DNA of 64,000 bases from the NCBI GenBank assembly GCA_030431055.1, contig JAUIJA010000001.1, forward strand, positions 620,001-684,000. Reading direction: 5' to 3'. Below are positions 9,127-18,148 of this stretch, one piece after another. The DNA is from Bacteroidia bacterium. Lineage in GTDB: Bacteria; Bacteroidota; Bacteroidia; Flavobacteriales; Flavobacteriaceae. Under the pieces are notes generated by a model. The model searched no databases. It worked only from the letters and a program-made list of their open reading frames with translations, and was not told where the DNA came from. A program made the position numbers and the translations under genes. Position 1 is the first letter of the stretch. Every line of letters begins with the position of its first letter.

Positions 9127-11901
9127 ATGGATAGGTTTTCCTTTTTAAATGCTGCACATACGGCGTTCTTTGCCGATTTATACGAACAATATTTACAAAG
9201 TCCTGATAGTGTTGAACCAAGCTGGAGAAGCTTCTTTCAAGGGTTCGATTTTGCACAAACTCACTACAACGGTGAAGAAGTAGGACAAATGATTGTAGGT
9301 GGAGATGTTTCTTGTGAAGGCGTAACCGAAAAACTTCAAAAAGAATTTAATGTTTTAAAACTAATTGAAGGGTATAGAACACGTGGTCATTTATTTACAA
9401 AAACAAATCCAGTTAGAGAAAGAAGAACTTATACGCCAACATTAGCTTTAGATAATTTTGGACTTTCAGAAGCTGATTTAGACACGGTTTTCGATGCTGC
9501 AAAAATGGTAAATATGAAGCCAAGTACTTTGGCAGATATTATCAAGCATTTAGAATTAGTATATTGTGAATCTATTGGGGTTGAATATATGTATATTCCT
9601 AATCCTGAAATTCAAGAATGGATTAAAAATAGATTAGATAAAAAAGATAACCAACCAGACTTTAACGCTGAACAAAAGAAACATATTTTACGAAAGTTGA
9701 ATGAAGCAGTTTCTTTTGAAACATTTCTTCACACAAAATATGTTGGACAAAAACGTTTCTCTTTAGAAGGATGTGAGTCTGCAATTCCAGCTTTAGATGT
9801 TTTAATTGAAAAAGCTGCCGAAAAAGGTGTAGAACAATTCGTTATGGGAATGGCACATCGTGGTCGTTTAAATGTTTTAGCAAATATTTTCGGAAAAAAT
9901 ACACAAAATATATTTTCAGAATTTGATGGTAAAGATTATGATGAAGACCATCATTTCGACGGAGATGTTAAATATCACTTAGGATTAACTTCAGATAGAC
10001 TTACGGATTCTGGAAAAAAAATAAACTTAAATTTAGCTCCTAATCCATCTCACTTAGAAACTGTTGGTGCGGTTATCGAAGGTATTGCTAGAGCAAAACA
10101 AGATAGAAATCATCCAGATGATTTTTCAAAAGTATTACCTATTGCTGTTCATGGAGATGCTGCAATTGCTGGTCAAGGAATTGTGTATGAAATCATTCAA
10201 ATGGCTAAGCTAGATGCGTATAAAACAGCAGGTACAATTCATTTAGTAATTAATAATCAGGTAGGATTTACAACAAATTATCTAGATGCGCGTTCCTCAA
10301 TATATTGTACTGATATTGCTAAAGTAACCTTATCACCTGTTTTACATGTTAATGCAGACGATGCAGAAGCAGTAGCACATGCAATGTTATTTGCACTTGA
10401 TTACAGGATGGAATTTGGAGGAGATGTATTCATCGATTTATTAGGATATAGAAAATACGGACATAACGAAGGTGACGAGCCTCGTTTTACACAACCTAAA
10501 TTATATAAAGCAATTTCAAAACATCAAAACCCAAGAGATATTTACGCTGAAAAATTAATGAATGAAGGTGTAATTGATAAAGGTTATGTTAAAGGGTTAG
10601 AAGACGAATATAAAGCGAAATTAGATGAAAATTTAGAAATTTCTCGTACAAAAGACTTAACAGTTATTAGTCCTTTTATGCAAAATGTATGGGAAGGTTT
10701 CGAGCAAGTTTCTGATGATGTAATGTTACAAAAAGTTGATACAACTTTTAATGAGAAAGAGTTAAGTGAAATTGCTTCAACAATTACCGAATTACCTTCT
10801 GATAAAAAATTCATTAGAAAGATTTCTCGCCTTATCGATGATAGAAAAGCAATGTATTTCGAAAGAAATAAATTGGATTGGGCAATGGGAGAATTGCTAG
10901 CTTACGGTTCGTTATTAACCGAAGGTTACGATGTTCGTATGTCAGGTCAGGATGTTGAACGTGGTACATTCTCACATCGTCATGCTGTTGTTAAAGTTGA
11001 AGATTCTGAAGAAGAAGTAGTATTATTAAATGATATTAAGGATAAAAAAGGAAACTTTTATATCTACAATTCACACTTGTCAGAATATGGTGTAGTTGGT
11101 TTTGAATATGGTTATGCTTTAGCATCACCAAAAACCTTAACGATTTGGGAAGCGCAGTTTGGAGATTTTTCAAATGGAGCTCAAATTATGATTGACCAAT
11201 ACATTTCTGCAGGTGAAGATAAATGGAATAATCAAAATGGTTTAGTAATGCTATTGCCTCACGGTTACGAAAATCAAGGAGCAGAACATTCATCAGCACG
11301 TATGGAGCGTTATTTACAATTGTGTGCAAAACACAATATGTATGTAGCTGATTGTACAACGCCAGCCAACTTCTTCCACTTAATGAGAAGACAAATGAAA
11401 ACCAACTTTAGAAAACCATTAATCGTGTTTTCACCAAAGAGTTTGTTACGTCATCCATTAGCTGTTTCAACAAAAGAGGAGTTAGCAAACGGACAATTCC
11501 AAGAAGTAATAGATGATCCTAATGTAAAAGATAAAAAGAAAATTAAAACATTAGTTTTCTGTACAGGTAAATTCTATTACGATTTAATTGCAAAACGTGA
11601 AGAATTAGAAAGAAACGATGTTGCTTTTGTGCGTTTAGAGCAATTATTTCCATTAGCAACAAATCAAATTCAAGTAATAATAGATAGTTATCCAAACGCT
11701 GATGATTATGTTTGGGCACAAGAAGAACCTAAAAACATGGGAGCATATAGTTACATGTTGATGAATTTCGATTTAGTGAAATTTAGATTAGCTTCTCCTA
11801 AAGCTTATAGTGCACCAGCAGCAGGTAGTTATGAGCGTTCTAAGAAAAGACATGCCAATGCAATTGCAATGGTTTTTGATAAAGATTTATTTAAAAATTA
11901 A
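9127..11901 (+). CDS. sucA: 2-oxoglutarate dehydrogenase E1 component
   Basis: The 924-residue protein is the thiamine-diphosphate-dependent decarboxylase of the 2-oxoglutarate dehydrogenase complex, converting 2-oxoglutarate and lipoyl-E2 to CO2 and succinyl-dihydrolipoyl-E2. The N-terminal segment AHTAFFADLYEQYLQSPDSV is the usual E1o start that helps docking. FVMGMAHRGRLNVLAN and the ThDP/Mg2+-binding stretch HGDAAIAGQGIVYE are present, followed by the transketolase-like domain (GTFSHRHAVV; LLPHGYENQGAEHSSAR) and the C-terminal domain (WAQEEPKNMGAYSYM). Length is normal. The E2 gene follows after 61 bp, so the two are probably one operon. It acts in the cytoplasm in the TCA cycle. Confidence 0.98.
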   Translation: MDRFSFLNAAHTAFFADLYEQYLQSPDSVEPSWRSFFQGFDFAQTHYNGEEVGQMIVGGDVSCEGVTEKLQKEFNVLKLIEGYRTRGHLFTKTNPVRERRTYTPTLALDNFGLSEADLDTVFDAAKMVNMKPSTLADIIKHLELVYCESIGVEYMYIPNPEIQEWIKNRLDKKDNQPDFNAEQKKHILRKLNEAVSFETFLHTKYVGQKRFSLEGCESAIPALDVLIEKAAEKGVEQFVMGMAHRGRLNVLANIFGKNTQNIFSEFDGKDYDEDHHFDGDVKYHLGLTSDRLTDSGKKINLNLAPNPSHLETVGAVIEGIARAKQDRNHPDDFSKVLPIAVHGDAAIAGQGIVYEIIQMAKLDAYKTAGTIHLVINNQVGFTTNYLDARSSIYCTDIAKVTLSPVLHVNADDAEAVAHAMLFALDYRMEFGGDVFIDLLGYRKYGHNEGDEPRFTQPKLYKAISKHQNPRDIYAEKLMNEGVIDKGYVKGLEDEYKAKLDENLEISRTKDLTVISPFMQNVWEGFEQVSDDVMLQKVDTTFNEKELSEIASTITELPSDKKFIRKISRLIDDRKAMYFERNKLDWAMGELLAYGSLLTEGYDVRMSGQDVERGTFSHRHAVVKVEDSEEEVVLLNDIKDKKGNFYIYNSHLSEYGVVGFEYGYALASPKTLTIWEAQFGDFSNGAQIMIDQYISAGEDKWNNQNGLVMLLPHGYENQGAEHSSARMERYLQLCAKHNMYVADCTTPANFFHLMRRQMKTNFRKPLIVFSPKSLLRHPLAVSTKEELANGQFQEVIDDPNVKDKKKIKTLVFCTGKFYYDLIAKREELERNDVAFVRLEQLFPLATNQIQVIIDSYPNADDYVWAQEEPKNMGAYSYMLMNFDLVKFRLASPKAYSAPAAGSYERSKKRHANAIAMVFDKDLFKN

Positions 11902-11962
11902 TTAACCGATTTAAGTTTACAACGCAGCTTAAAAAATAAAAACTTTTTAAACAGAAAGAGTT

Positions 11963-13177
11963 ATGATATTAGAAATGAAAGTCCCTTCACCGGGAGAGTC
12001 GATTACCGAAGTTGAAATTGCAACATGGTTAGTGCAAGACGGTGATTATGTTGAAAAAGATCAAGCAATTGCTGAGGTAGATTCTGACAAAGCAACTTTA
12101 GAGTTACCAGCAGAAGCAAGTGGAACAATTACTTTAAAAGCAGAAGAAGGTGATGCAGTAGAAGTAGGGCAAGTAGTTTGTTTAATTGATACTGGAGCAG
12201 CAAAGCCAGAAGGTGGAAGCGCACCAGCAAAAGAAGAGAAAAAAGAAGAAGCGCCTGTAAAAGAAGAACCAAAAGCAGCTCCAGCTCAGGAAAAAACATA
12301 CGCAACAGGTTCAGCTTCTCCAGCAGCTAAGAAAATTTTAGCAGAGAAAAATATTGAGCCTTCAGATGTTGTTGGTACAGGTAAAGGTGGAAGAATTACA
12401 AAAGAAGACGCTGTTAATGCTGTTCCATCAATGGGAACTCCAGGTGGTGGTTCTAGAGGTTCTGAACGTAAAAAATTATCAATGTTACGTCGTAAAGTGG
12501 CAGAACGTTTAGTAGCTGCTAAAAACGAAACAGCGATGTTAACGACTTTCAACGAAGTTGATATGTCTGCTATTTACGATTTAAGAAAACAATATAAAGA
12601 AGACTTTAAAGCAAAACATGGTGTTAGCTTAGGGTTTATGTCTTTCTTTACAAAAGCAGTTACAAGAGCTTTACAATTATATCCAGATGTAAACTCTATG
12701 ATTGATGGAAAAGAACAAATTGCATATGACTTCTGTGATATTTCAGTAGCAGTTTCTGGACCAAAAGGATTAATGGTTCCAGTTATGCGTAATGCAGAAA
12801 CATTATCTTTTAGAGGTGTTGAAGCTGAAATTAAGCGTTTGGCAATTCGTGCTCGTGACGGACAAATTACGGTTGATGAAATGACAGGTGGTACATTTAC
12901 AATTTCAAATGGTGGTGTATTCGGAAGTATGTTGTCAACTCCAATTATCAATCCTCCACAATCAGGTATTTTAGGAATGCACAACGTTGTAGAAAGAGCT
13001 ATTGTTAAAAACGGACAAATTGTTATTGCTCCAGTTATGTTTGTAGCTTTATCTTATGACCATAGAATTATCGACGGACGTGAATCAGTTGGTTTCTTAG
13101 TTGCAGTTAAAGAAGCATTAGAAAACCCAGTTGAAATTTTAATGGATAACAATCCTAAGAAAGCTTTAGAATTATAA
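11963..13177 (+). CDS. sucB: 2-oxoglutarate dehydrogenase E2, dihydrolipoyl succinyltransferase
   Basis: A 404-residue E2 with three clear parts: one lipoyl domain with the modified lysine at K43 in DSDKATLE; an Ala/Pro/Glu/Lys-rich linker (residues 80-112) and a peripheral subunit-binding domain (SPAAKKILAEKNIEPSDVVG, then GKGGRITKEDA); and a catalytic domain ending with the active-site SYDHRIIDGRE, giving H367 and D371. It transfers the succinyl group from lipoamide to CoA and forms the complex core. It lies directly downstream of sucA. The E3 subunit is not in the window. The codon-rich linker is normal for E2. Confidence 0.98.
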   Translation: MILEMKVPSPGESITEVEIATWLVQDGDYVEKDQAIAEVDSDKATLELPAEASGTITLKAEEGDAVEVGQVVCLIDTGAAKPEGGSAPAKEEKKEEAPVKEEPKAAPAQEKTYATGSASPAAKKILAEKNIEPSDVVGTGKGGRITKEDAVNAVPSMGTPGGGSRGSERKKLSMLRRKVAERLVAAKNETAMLTTFNEVDMSAIYDLRKQYKEDFKAKHGVSLGFMSFFTKAVTRALQLYPDVNSMIDGKEQIAYDFCDISVAVSGPKGLMVPVMRNAETLSFRGVEAEIKRLAIRARDGQITVDEMTGGTFTISNGGVFGSMLSTPIINPPQSGILGMHNVVERAIVKNGQIVIAPVMFVALSYDHRIIDGRESVGFLVAVKEALENPVEILMDNNPKKALEL

Positions 13178-13187
13178 TTAAGTTTTT

Positions 13188-13226
13188 GTCATTCTGTCCC
13201 GAAATTTCGGGATTGTTTCAGAATCT
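13188..13226. repeat. Intergenic repeat, GTCATTC/CAGAATCT family, copy 1
   Basis: The unit starts GTCATTCTG, contains a 14-bp perfect palindrome cccgaaatttcggg (13198-13211) and ends ttgtttcagaatct. Its ends resemble the copies at 39342 and 51805. It sits between sucB and its terminator. Confidence 0.6.
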
Positions 13227-13231
13227 AAAAT

Positions 13232-13267
13232 AAAAAAATCCCAAATTCTATGAATTTGGGATTTTTT
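13232..13267. terminator. Bidirectional terminator between sucB and the retropepsin-like gene
   Basis: Inverted repeat aatcccaaattc / gaatttgggatt with loop TAT, preceded by an A-run and followed by a T-run, so it can act in both directions between two convergent genes. Confidence 0.85.
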
Positions 13268-13269
13268 GT

Positions 13270-13707
13270 TTATTTCAAATACAAATAGTGATTGTAATAA
13301 TCGATAATGCCTTTTCCTTGTAAAAGAACATCAGCGCCAATAATCCCGTCAACGGGTTTCATTTTATACTGTTGCAAAGCTAAATTTACATGATGCATAT
13401 CGAAAACAACCAAATTTAAGTTGTTAGATTTCCACCAACTTAACTGTAGCGAATTGTTTTCAGAAAGTTGCATTTCCATACCTGTAGCACCAGCACCAGC
13501 AGCTTTTGTTTCAGAAATTTCTGTAAACAAATTAAATTTTTCAATTCCTTCAAGTCCAACACAGCTATTACTTGCGCCAGTGTCAAGAATAAAATTACCT
13601 TTTACACCGTTAATTTTTGCAGTAATAAGTAAATGTTGAGTTTTTAAAACTTTAAATTTTACTTTTTTATATTTCTTCTTCTGTAAGAAATCTTGTAAAT
13701 CTTCCAT
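13270..13707 (-). CDS. Retropepsin-like aspartic protease domain protein
   Basis: A 145-residue single-domain protein with the aspartyl protease motif FILDTGASNS (D42-T43-G44-A45) and a downstream hydrophobic-Gly motif DGIIGADVL (about residues 123-131), the layout of a retropepsin-type monomer that would dimerise to form one active site. There is no signal peptide or membrane helix, so it is probably cytoplasmic. Bacterial members of this family have few known substrates. It runs convergently with sucB and divergently from tatD, so it is a single-gene unit. Catalytic residues are present. Biological role unknown. Confidence 0.8.
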   Translation of the reverse strand: MEDLQDFLQKKKYKKVKFKVLKTQHLLITAKINGVKGNFILDTGASNSCVGLEGIEKFNLFTEISETKAAGAGATGMEMQLSENNSLQLSWWKSNNLNLVVFDMHHVNLALQQYKMKPVDGIIGADVLLQGKGIIDYYNHYLYLK

Positions 13708-13711
13708 ACTT

Positions 13712-13738
13712 CAAATGTAAAGTAAAATTCTAAATCAA
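13712..13738 (-). promoter_or_regulatory. Predicted promoter of the retropepsin-like gene
   Basis: TACATTTG on the minus strand (13719-13712) matches TAnnTTTG, with TTG at 13738-13736 after 16 bp, slightly short. The -7 element ends 4 bp before the ATG at 13707, so the transcript would be leaderless or nearly so. Confidence 0.4.
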
Positions 13739-13744
13739 TCTTTG

Positions 13745-13752
13745 TAACTTTG
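13745..13752 (+). promoter_or_regulatory. Predicted -7 element of tatD
   Basis: TAACTTTG matches TAnnTTTG and lies 24 bp before the ATG at 13777. It overlaps the possible upstream TTG start at 13750, which argues for the ATG as the true start. Confidence 0.55.
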
Positions 13753-13776
13753 CCACTTTCAAAAGAAAATACAATA

Positions 13777-14547
13777 ATGATACTTACCGATACGCATACG
13801 CATTTATATTCATCGCAATTTAATGAAGATAGAGAAGACGTGATTAAAAGAGCAATTACAACTGGAGTTTCACGTTTTTTCATTCCTTCAATTGATTCTA
13901 GTTACGCAGATAGAATGTTTGAGTTAGAGAAACAATATCCGGAAAATGTATTTCTAATGATGGGTTTACATCCTTGTTATGTAAAACCGGAAACTTTTGA
14001 AGCTGAATTAGCTTTTGTTGAAAAGGAATTGTTTTCAAGAAAATATTATGCTGTTGGCGAAATTGGAATCGATTTATATTGGGATAAATCCACTTTAGAA
14101 ATTCAAAAGTTGGCTTTTAAAAAGCAAATACAATGGGCAAAACAATTAGGTTTGGGAATTAATATTCATTGTCGTGATGCTTTTGATGAGGTTTTTGAAG
14201 TTTTAGAAAGCGAATATGATGAAAAGTTATACGGGATTTTCCATTGTTTTACGGGTAATTTAGAACAAGCTAATCGTGCAGTTTCTTTAGGAATGAAATT
14301 AGGAATAGGCGGTGTTGCAACATTTAAAAACGGAAAAATCGATCAGTTTTTAAACCAAATTGACTTAAAACATATAGTTTTAGAAACCGATTCGCCATAT
14401 TTAGCTCCGGTTCCTTATCGTGGAAAGAGAAATGAAAGTAGTTATACACTTTTGGTAGCTCAAAAATTAGCCGAAATTTATCAAGTTTCAGTGGAAGAAA
14501 TTGCAGAAATTACCACACAAAACTCAAAAGACATTTTCGGAATTTAA
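13777..14547 (+). CDS. tatD: TatD-family metal-dependent hydrolase
   Basis: From the ATG at 13777 the protein is 256 residues, starting MILTDTHTHLYSSQF with metal-binding H7 and H9. Further family landmarks are the metal-bridging glutamate in YAVGEIGIDLYWD, the His in NIHCRDAFDEV, the His in IFHCFTGN and the terminal ETDSPYLAPVPYRGKRNE. Members are TIM-barrel nucleases or hydrolases with 3'-5' exonuclease activity in characterised cases. A TTG 27 bp upstream could extend the frame, but it lies within the -7 promoter element. It is followed by an acyltransferase gene on the same strand after 58 bp. Confidence 0.93.
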   Translation: MILTDTHTHLYSSQFNEDREDVIKRAITTGVSRFFIPSIDSSYADRMFELEKQYPENVFLMMGLHPCYVKPETFEAELAFVEKELFSRKYYAVGEIGIDLYWDKSTLEIQKLAFKKQIQWAKQLGLGINIHCRDAFDEVFEVLESEYDEKLYGIFHCFTGNLEQANRAVSLGMKLGIGGVATFKNGKIDQFLNQIDLKHIVLETDSPYLAPVPYRGKRNESSYTLLVAQKLAEIYQVSVEEIAEITTQNSKDIFGI

Positions 14548-14605
14548 CGAAGAATTTACGACAGATTGTTGATTTTTTTGTTCTTTTGTATAACTAAATA
14601 CAAGT

Positions 14606-15745
14606 ATGTCAAAGTTTGATGCTATTCGCCCATTTTATGATTCAGAAGTGAATGAAGCTTTAGTTTCTTCGCTCAATCATCCTATGTTAAAAGCGATGAT
14701 GGATTTTACTTTTCCAAAAATGGAGGCAGAAGAATGGAAAAAGCAATTAAAACACACGCATTCTATTCGAGATTTTCAAATTAATTTTGTCTATCAATCG
14801 ATTCAAAAAATTTTAGAGAAAAGCTCAGAAGGATTAACAACTACGGGCTTTGAAAAACTACAGCCGAATACTTCGTATTTGTTTATTTCAAATCACCGTG
14901 ATATTATTTTAGATACTTCTTTGTTAAATGTTTCGTTACATGATAAGGGTTTAGTGATGACTGCTTCGGCAATTGGAGATAATTTGGTACAAAAAGACTT
15001 TTTATTGAAGTTGTCAAAGCTAAATCGAAACTTTTTAATTCAACGTGGATTATCACCTCGAGAATTATTGCAAAGCTCAAAGTTGGTTTCTGAATATATG
15101 TACCAATTACTTTCAAAAGAAAATCGCTCGGTTTGGGTTGCGCAAAAAGAAGGACGTACAAAAGATGGAAATGATGCTACACATCAAGGAGTTTTAAAAA
15201 TGATTGCAATGGCTTCAGATGAAAAAGATGTAATGCAATATTTTAAAAAACTGAAAATTGTTCCTGTTTCTATTTCGTATGAATACGATCCGACAGACGC
15301 TTTAAAAATGCCACAACTTTTGGCAGAAGCTAAAGATGAAGTTTACAAGAAAGAAAAAAACGAAGATTTTGTGAATTTAATTAGTGGAATTATCGGGCAG
15401 AAAAAGCGCATTCATATTCATGTTGGTGATGTTTTAAATGAAGAATTGGATGCAATTAGCGAAGAATCAACAAATACAAATAAGCAAATTCAGGCTTTAG
15501 CTCAAGTAATTGATGATTCTATTTTGAACTCATATAAACTTTGGCCTACAAATTATATTGCTTTTGATATTTTACATGAGTCTAATTTATATTCAAATTA
15601 TTATTCCGAACAAGAAAAACAATTGTTTGAAAGACGATTGGAACTGCGAATAGATGCAGAAAATTCTACTTTGCGACAAGCTTTTTTAGCGATGTATGCA
15701 AATCCGGTTGCGAATAAAGAAAAATATGCTCATGCACAAGAGTAA
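14606..15745 (+). CDS. 1-acyl-glycerol-3-phosphate acyltransferase-like protein
   Basis: A 379-residue acyltransferase-like protein. The segment SNHRDIILDTSLLN (about residues 95-108) corresponds to acyltransferase motif I, but the spacing is H-x5-D rather than the classical H-x4-D. WVAQKEGRTKDGND corresponds to the phosphate-binding EGTR motif, and VPVSISYEYDP to the later conserved block. It would acylate a glycerophosphate or related substrate at the inner membrane. No transmembrane helix is evident, so it is probably membrane-associated. The asparaginase gene starts within its last 20 bases. Confidence 0.78.
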   Translation: MSKFDAIRPFYDSEVNEALVSSLNHPMLKAMMDFTFPKMEAEEWKKQLKHTHSIRDFQINFVYQSIQKILEKSSEGLTTTGFEKLQPNTSYLFISNHRDIILDTSLLNVSLHDKGLVMTASAIGDNLVQKDFLLKLSKLNRNFLIQRGLSPRELLQSSKLVSEYMYQLLSKENRSVWVAQKEGRTKDGNDATHQGVLKMIAMASDEKDVMQYFKKLKIVPVSISYEYDPTDALKMPQLLAEAKDEVYKKEKNEDFVNLISGIIGQKKRIHIHVGDVLNEELDAISEESTNTNKQIQALAQVIDDSILNSYKLWPTNYIAFDILHESNLYSNYYSEQEKQLFERRLELRIDAENSTLRQAFLAMYANPVANKEKYAHAQE

Positions 15746-16763
15746 ACCAAAAATATTACTGATTTATACTGGTGGAACTATCGGTATGATAAAAGATATT
15801 GAGTCTAATGCTTTAAAAGCGTTTGATTTTAATAAATTGCTTAAAAATATTCCAGAATTAAAACTACTGGAGTGTGAGATTGATACGGTTTCTTTTGAAA
15901 ATCCTATTGATTCTTCTGATATGAATATTCAGTATTGGCAATCAATAGCGTCGATAATTGAAGAGAATTACTTGGTTTTCGATGGTTTTGTGGTTTTACA
16001 TGGTTCTGATACTATGTCGTATAGTGCTTCGGCATTAAGTTTCATTTTAGAAAATTTGGCAAAACCAGTAATTTTCACAGGTTCGCAATTGCCTATTGGT
16101 GATTTACGAACAGACGCTAAAGAAAATTTAATTACAGCAATTCAAATTGCTTCTTTGCAAGAACGCGGAAAACCAGTTATTCAAGAAGTAGGGTTGTATT
16201 TTGAATATAAATTATACCGAGGGAATCGAACAACAAAAATTAGCGCCGAACACTTCAACGCTTTTGCTTCGCCAAATTTCCCAGAAATTGCAGAATCTGG
16301 AGTTCATTTAAAGGTGAATAAAGATTTACTGTTAAAGAAAAAAGGTACAAAAACCTTAAAAGTTAATAGTAATTTAGATTGTAATGTTGTAGTGCTAAAG
16401 ATTTTTCCGGGAATGAACAAGCAAGTTTTGACTTCTGTTTTAGAAACTCCAGGTTTAAAAGGAGTAATATTAGAAACTTATGGTTCTGGTAATGGACCTA
16501 CTGAAGATTGGTTTATAAATGAACTGAAAAAGGCAATAAAAAAAGATATTCACGTTATAAATGTAACGCAATGTAGTGGTGGAGAAGTGGCTATGGGGAA
16601 ATATGAAACAAGCACTGCGCTAAAAAAAATAGGTGTAATTTCTGGATATGATATTACAACAGAAGCAGCAATTACAAAGTTGATGTATCTTTTAGGTCAG
16701 AAAGTTGCACCTAAAGTTTTCAAAACTATATTTGAAACCTCTTTACGAGGTGAAATGCATTAA
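15726..16763 (+). CDS. ansA: Type I (cytoplasmic) L-asparaginase
   Basis: From the ATG at 15726 this encodes 345 residues. A second ATG at 15732 is equally possible, and an in-frame start at 15696 lies deeper in the upstream gene. The catalytic threonines are visible in IYTGGTIGMIKD (T15-GGT) and in the second motif VLHGSDTMSYSASAL, with a further GSQLPIGDLRTDA block. There is no signal peptide, as expected for the cytoplasmic form. It hydrolyses asparagine to aspartate and ammonia. It overlaps the acyltransferase gene by 20 bp, so translation is probably coupled. Confidence 0.93.
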   Translation: MLMHKSKPKILLIYTGGTIGMIKDIESNALKAFDFNKLLKNIPELKLLECEIDTVSFENPIDSSDMNIQYWQSIASIIEENYLVFDGFVVLHGSDTMSYSASALSFILENLAKPVIFTGSQLPIGDLRTDAKENLITAIQIASLQERGKPVIQEVGLYFEYKLYRGNRTTKISAEHFNAFASPNFPEIAESGVHLKVNKDLLLKKKGTKTLKVNSNLDCNVVVLKIFPGMNKQVLTSVLETPGLKGVILETYGSGNGPTEDWFINELKKAIKKDIHVINVTQCSGGEVAMGKYETSTALKKIGVISGYDITTEAAITKLMYLLGQKVAPKVFKTIFETSLRGEMH

Positions 16764-16893
16764 AAAAACGCTTCAAAATTTTTATAGGTGAGAATTTTTG
16801 CGTTATTTAGCGTCCTTGAAATTGAATTTTAATTCAAGATATTAATTTTAAATTTTTAACCCAATTAACTAATTAAATTTAAGAACAAAAGCG

Positions 16894-17706
16894 ATGAAAA
16901 GATTATTTTCTATTTTGGCAATCACAGGGCTTATGACTTTTGGAAATGTTCAAGCTCAAGAAGAAACTGTAGATTCTACTGCAGCTGCTGTAACAGAACA
17001 AGTTGCTGAAGAACCAGTTGTAGAGGAAACTCCTGCAGTTGTTGAATCAGCAGATGAAGCAGCAGCAGAAGAAGTTTCATTTACTCAAGAATTAAAACAG
17101 CGTTTTATCGAGGGTGGACCTGGATTCATGGGAATTGTATTAATCTGTTTAATTTTAGGTTTAGCAATTGCTATCGAAAGAATTATTTATTTAAATCTTT
17201 CTACTACAAATACTAAAAAATTAGTTGGTGATGTAGAAGATGCATTAAATTCAGGTGGTATTGATGCTGCTAAAGAAGTTGCAAGAAATACAGCTGGACC
17301 AGTTGCTTCTATTTACTACCAAGGATTAGATCGTTATTCTCACGGATTAGATTCTGCTGAAAAATCTATCGTTGCTTACGGTGGTGTTCAAATGGGACAA
17401 TTAGAGAAAAACGTTTCTTGGATTTCTTTATTTATCGCATTAGCGCCGATGTTAGGATTCATGGGAACGGTAATCGGTATGATTCAAGCGTTTGATAAAA
17501 TTCAATCTGCAGGATCTATGGATGCTTCATTAGTAGCTGGAGGTATTAAAGTTGCCTTATTAACTACTGTATTTGGTCTTATTGTTGCTATTATATTACA
17601 GATTTTTTATAATTATATCGTTGCAAAAATTGATTCAATCGTAAACGATATGGAAGATGCGTCAATCAGCTTGGTTGATATGTTATCAGATTATAGCAAA
17701 AAATAA
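16894..17706 (+). CDS. exbB: MotA/TolQ/ExbB-family proton channel protein
   Basis: A 270-residue ExbB/TolQ-type protein with a signal-like N-terminus (SILAITGLMTFGNVQAQ), a periplasmic Glu/Ala/Val-rich stretch (residues 23-66), then three helices: GIVLICLILGLAIAIERIIYL, WISLFIALAPMLGFMGTVIGMI and the helix starting KVALLTTVFGLIVAIIL. LGFMGTVIGMI with the following Thr is the family signature of the proton path. The N-terminal extension is common in Bacteroidota. Together with the two ExbD genes downstream it should use the proton gradient to drive a TonB- or Tol-like partner. No tonB gene is in the window. Confidence 0.92.
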   Translation: MKRLFSILAITGLMTFGNVQAQEETVDSTAAAVTEQVAEEPVVEETPAVVESADEAAAEEVSFTQELKQRFIEGGPGFMGIVLICLILGLAIAIERIIYLNLSTTNTKKLVGDVEDALNSGGIDAAKEVARNTAGPVASIYYQGLDRYSHGLDSAEKSIVAYGGVQMGQLEKNVSWISLFIALAPMLGFMGTVIGMIQAFDKIQSAGSMDASLVAGGIKVALLTTVFGLIVAIILQIFYNYIVAKIDSIVNDMEDASISLVDMLSDYSKK

Positions 17707-17728
17707 TAAACCAAAAAGATAAACTGTT

Positions 17729-18145
17729 ATGCATAAATTAGTAAAAATAGCAGCTATTATCATTTCTATTTTAAGTGTTATCTTTTTAGGACTTTTAATG
17801 GCAAACAGCGACGCTGAGGATAATAGTTGGGTTGCACCACTAATATACATTTCGTACTTTATTTTGGCGGCGTGTATTGCAGTTGTGTTGATATTTGTAT
17901 TGAAAAACTTATTTTCAAACAAAGAAAATTTAAAGCGAACATTAATTTCAGTTGGACTATTTTTAGGAGTTGTATTAATTTCATACATCTTAGCAGATAG
18001 TTCTGAAGTAACTGCAAATGGAGAAGTGTTCTCTAGTTCTACATCAAAATGGGTTAGTACTGGTCTTAATATGTTTTATATTTTAGGATTAGCTGCTATC
18101 GGAGCGATGGTTTGGACAGGATTTAACAAATTAATTAAAAAATAA
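17729..18145 (+). CDS. Four-helix membrane protein inside the ExbB-ExbD cluster
   Basis: A 138-residue protein with about four hydrophobic segments (roughly residues 5-25, 38-62, 70-88 and 108-130) and no recognised domain. It sits between exbB (22 bp upstream) and exbD (3 bp downstream) on the same strand, so it is almost certainly co-transcribed with the proton-channel proteins. The helices contain few charged residues and no obvious proton-carrying Asp. It may be an accessory subunit or assembly factor of the channel. That is inference from position only. Confidence 0.7.
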   Translation: MHKLVKIAAIIISILSVIFLGLLMANSDAEDNSWVAPLIYISYFILAACIAVVLIFVLKNLFSNKENLKRTLISVGLFLGVVLISYILADSSEVTANGEVFSSSTSKWVSTGLNMFYILGLAAIGAMVWTGFNKLIKK

Positions 18146-18148
18146 AAC

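Noticed and set aside
12574..12984. Antisense 136-codon frame in sucB
   Set aside because: It lies wholly within the catalytic domain of E2 and has no start signals or recognisable domain.
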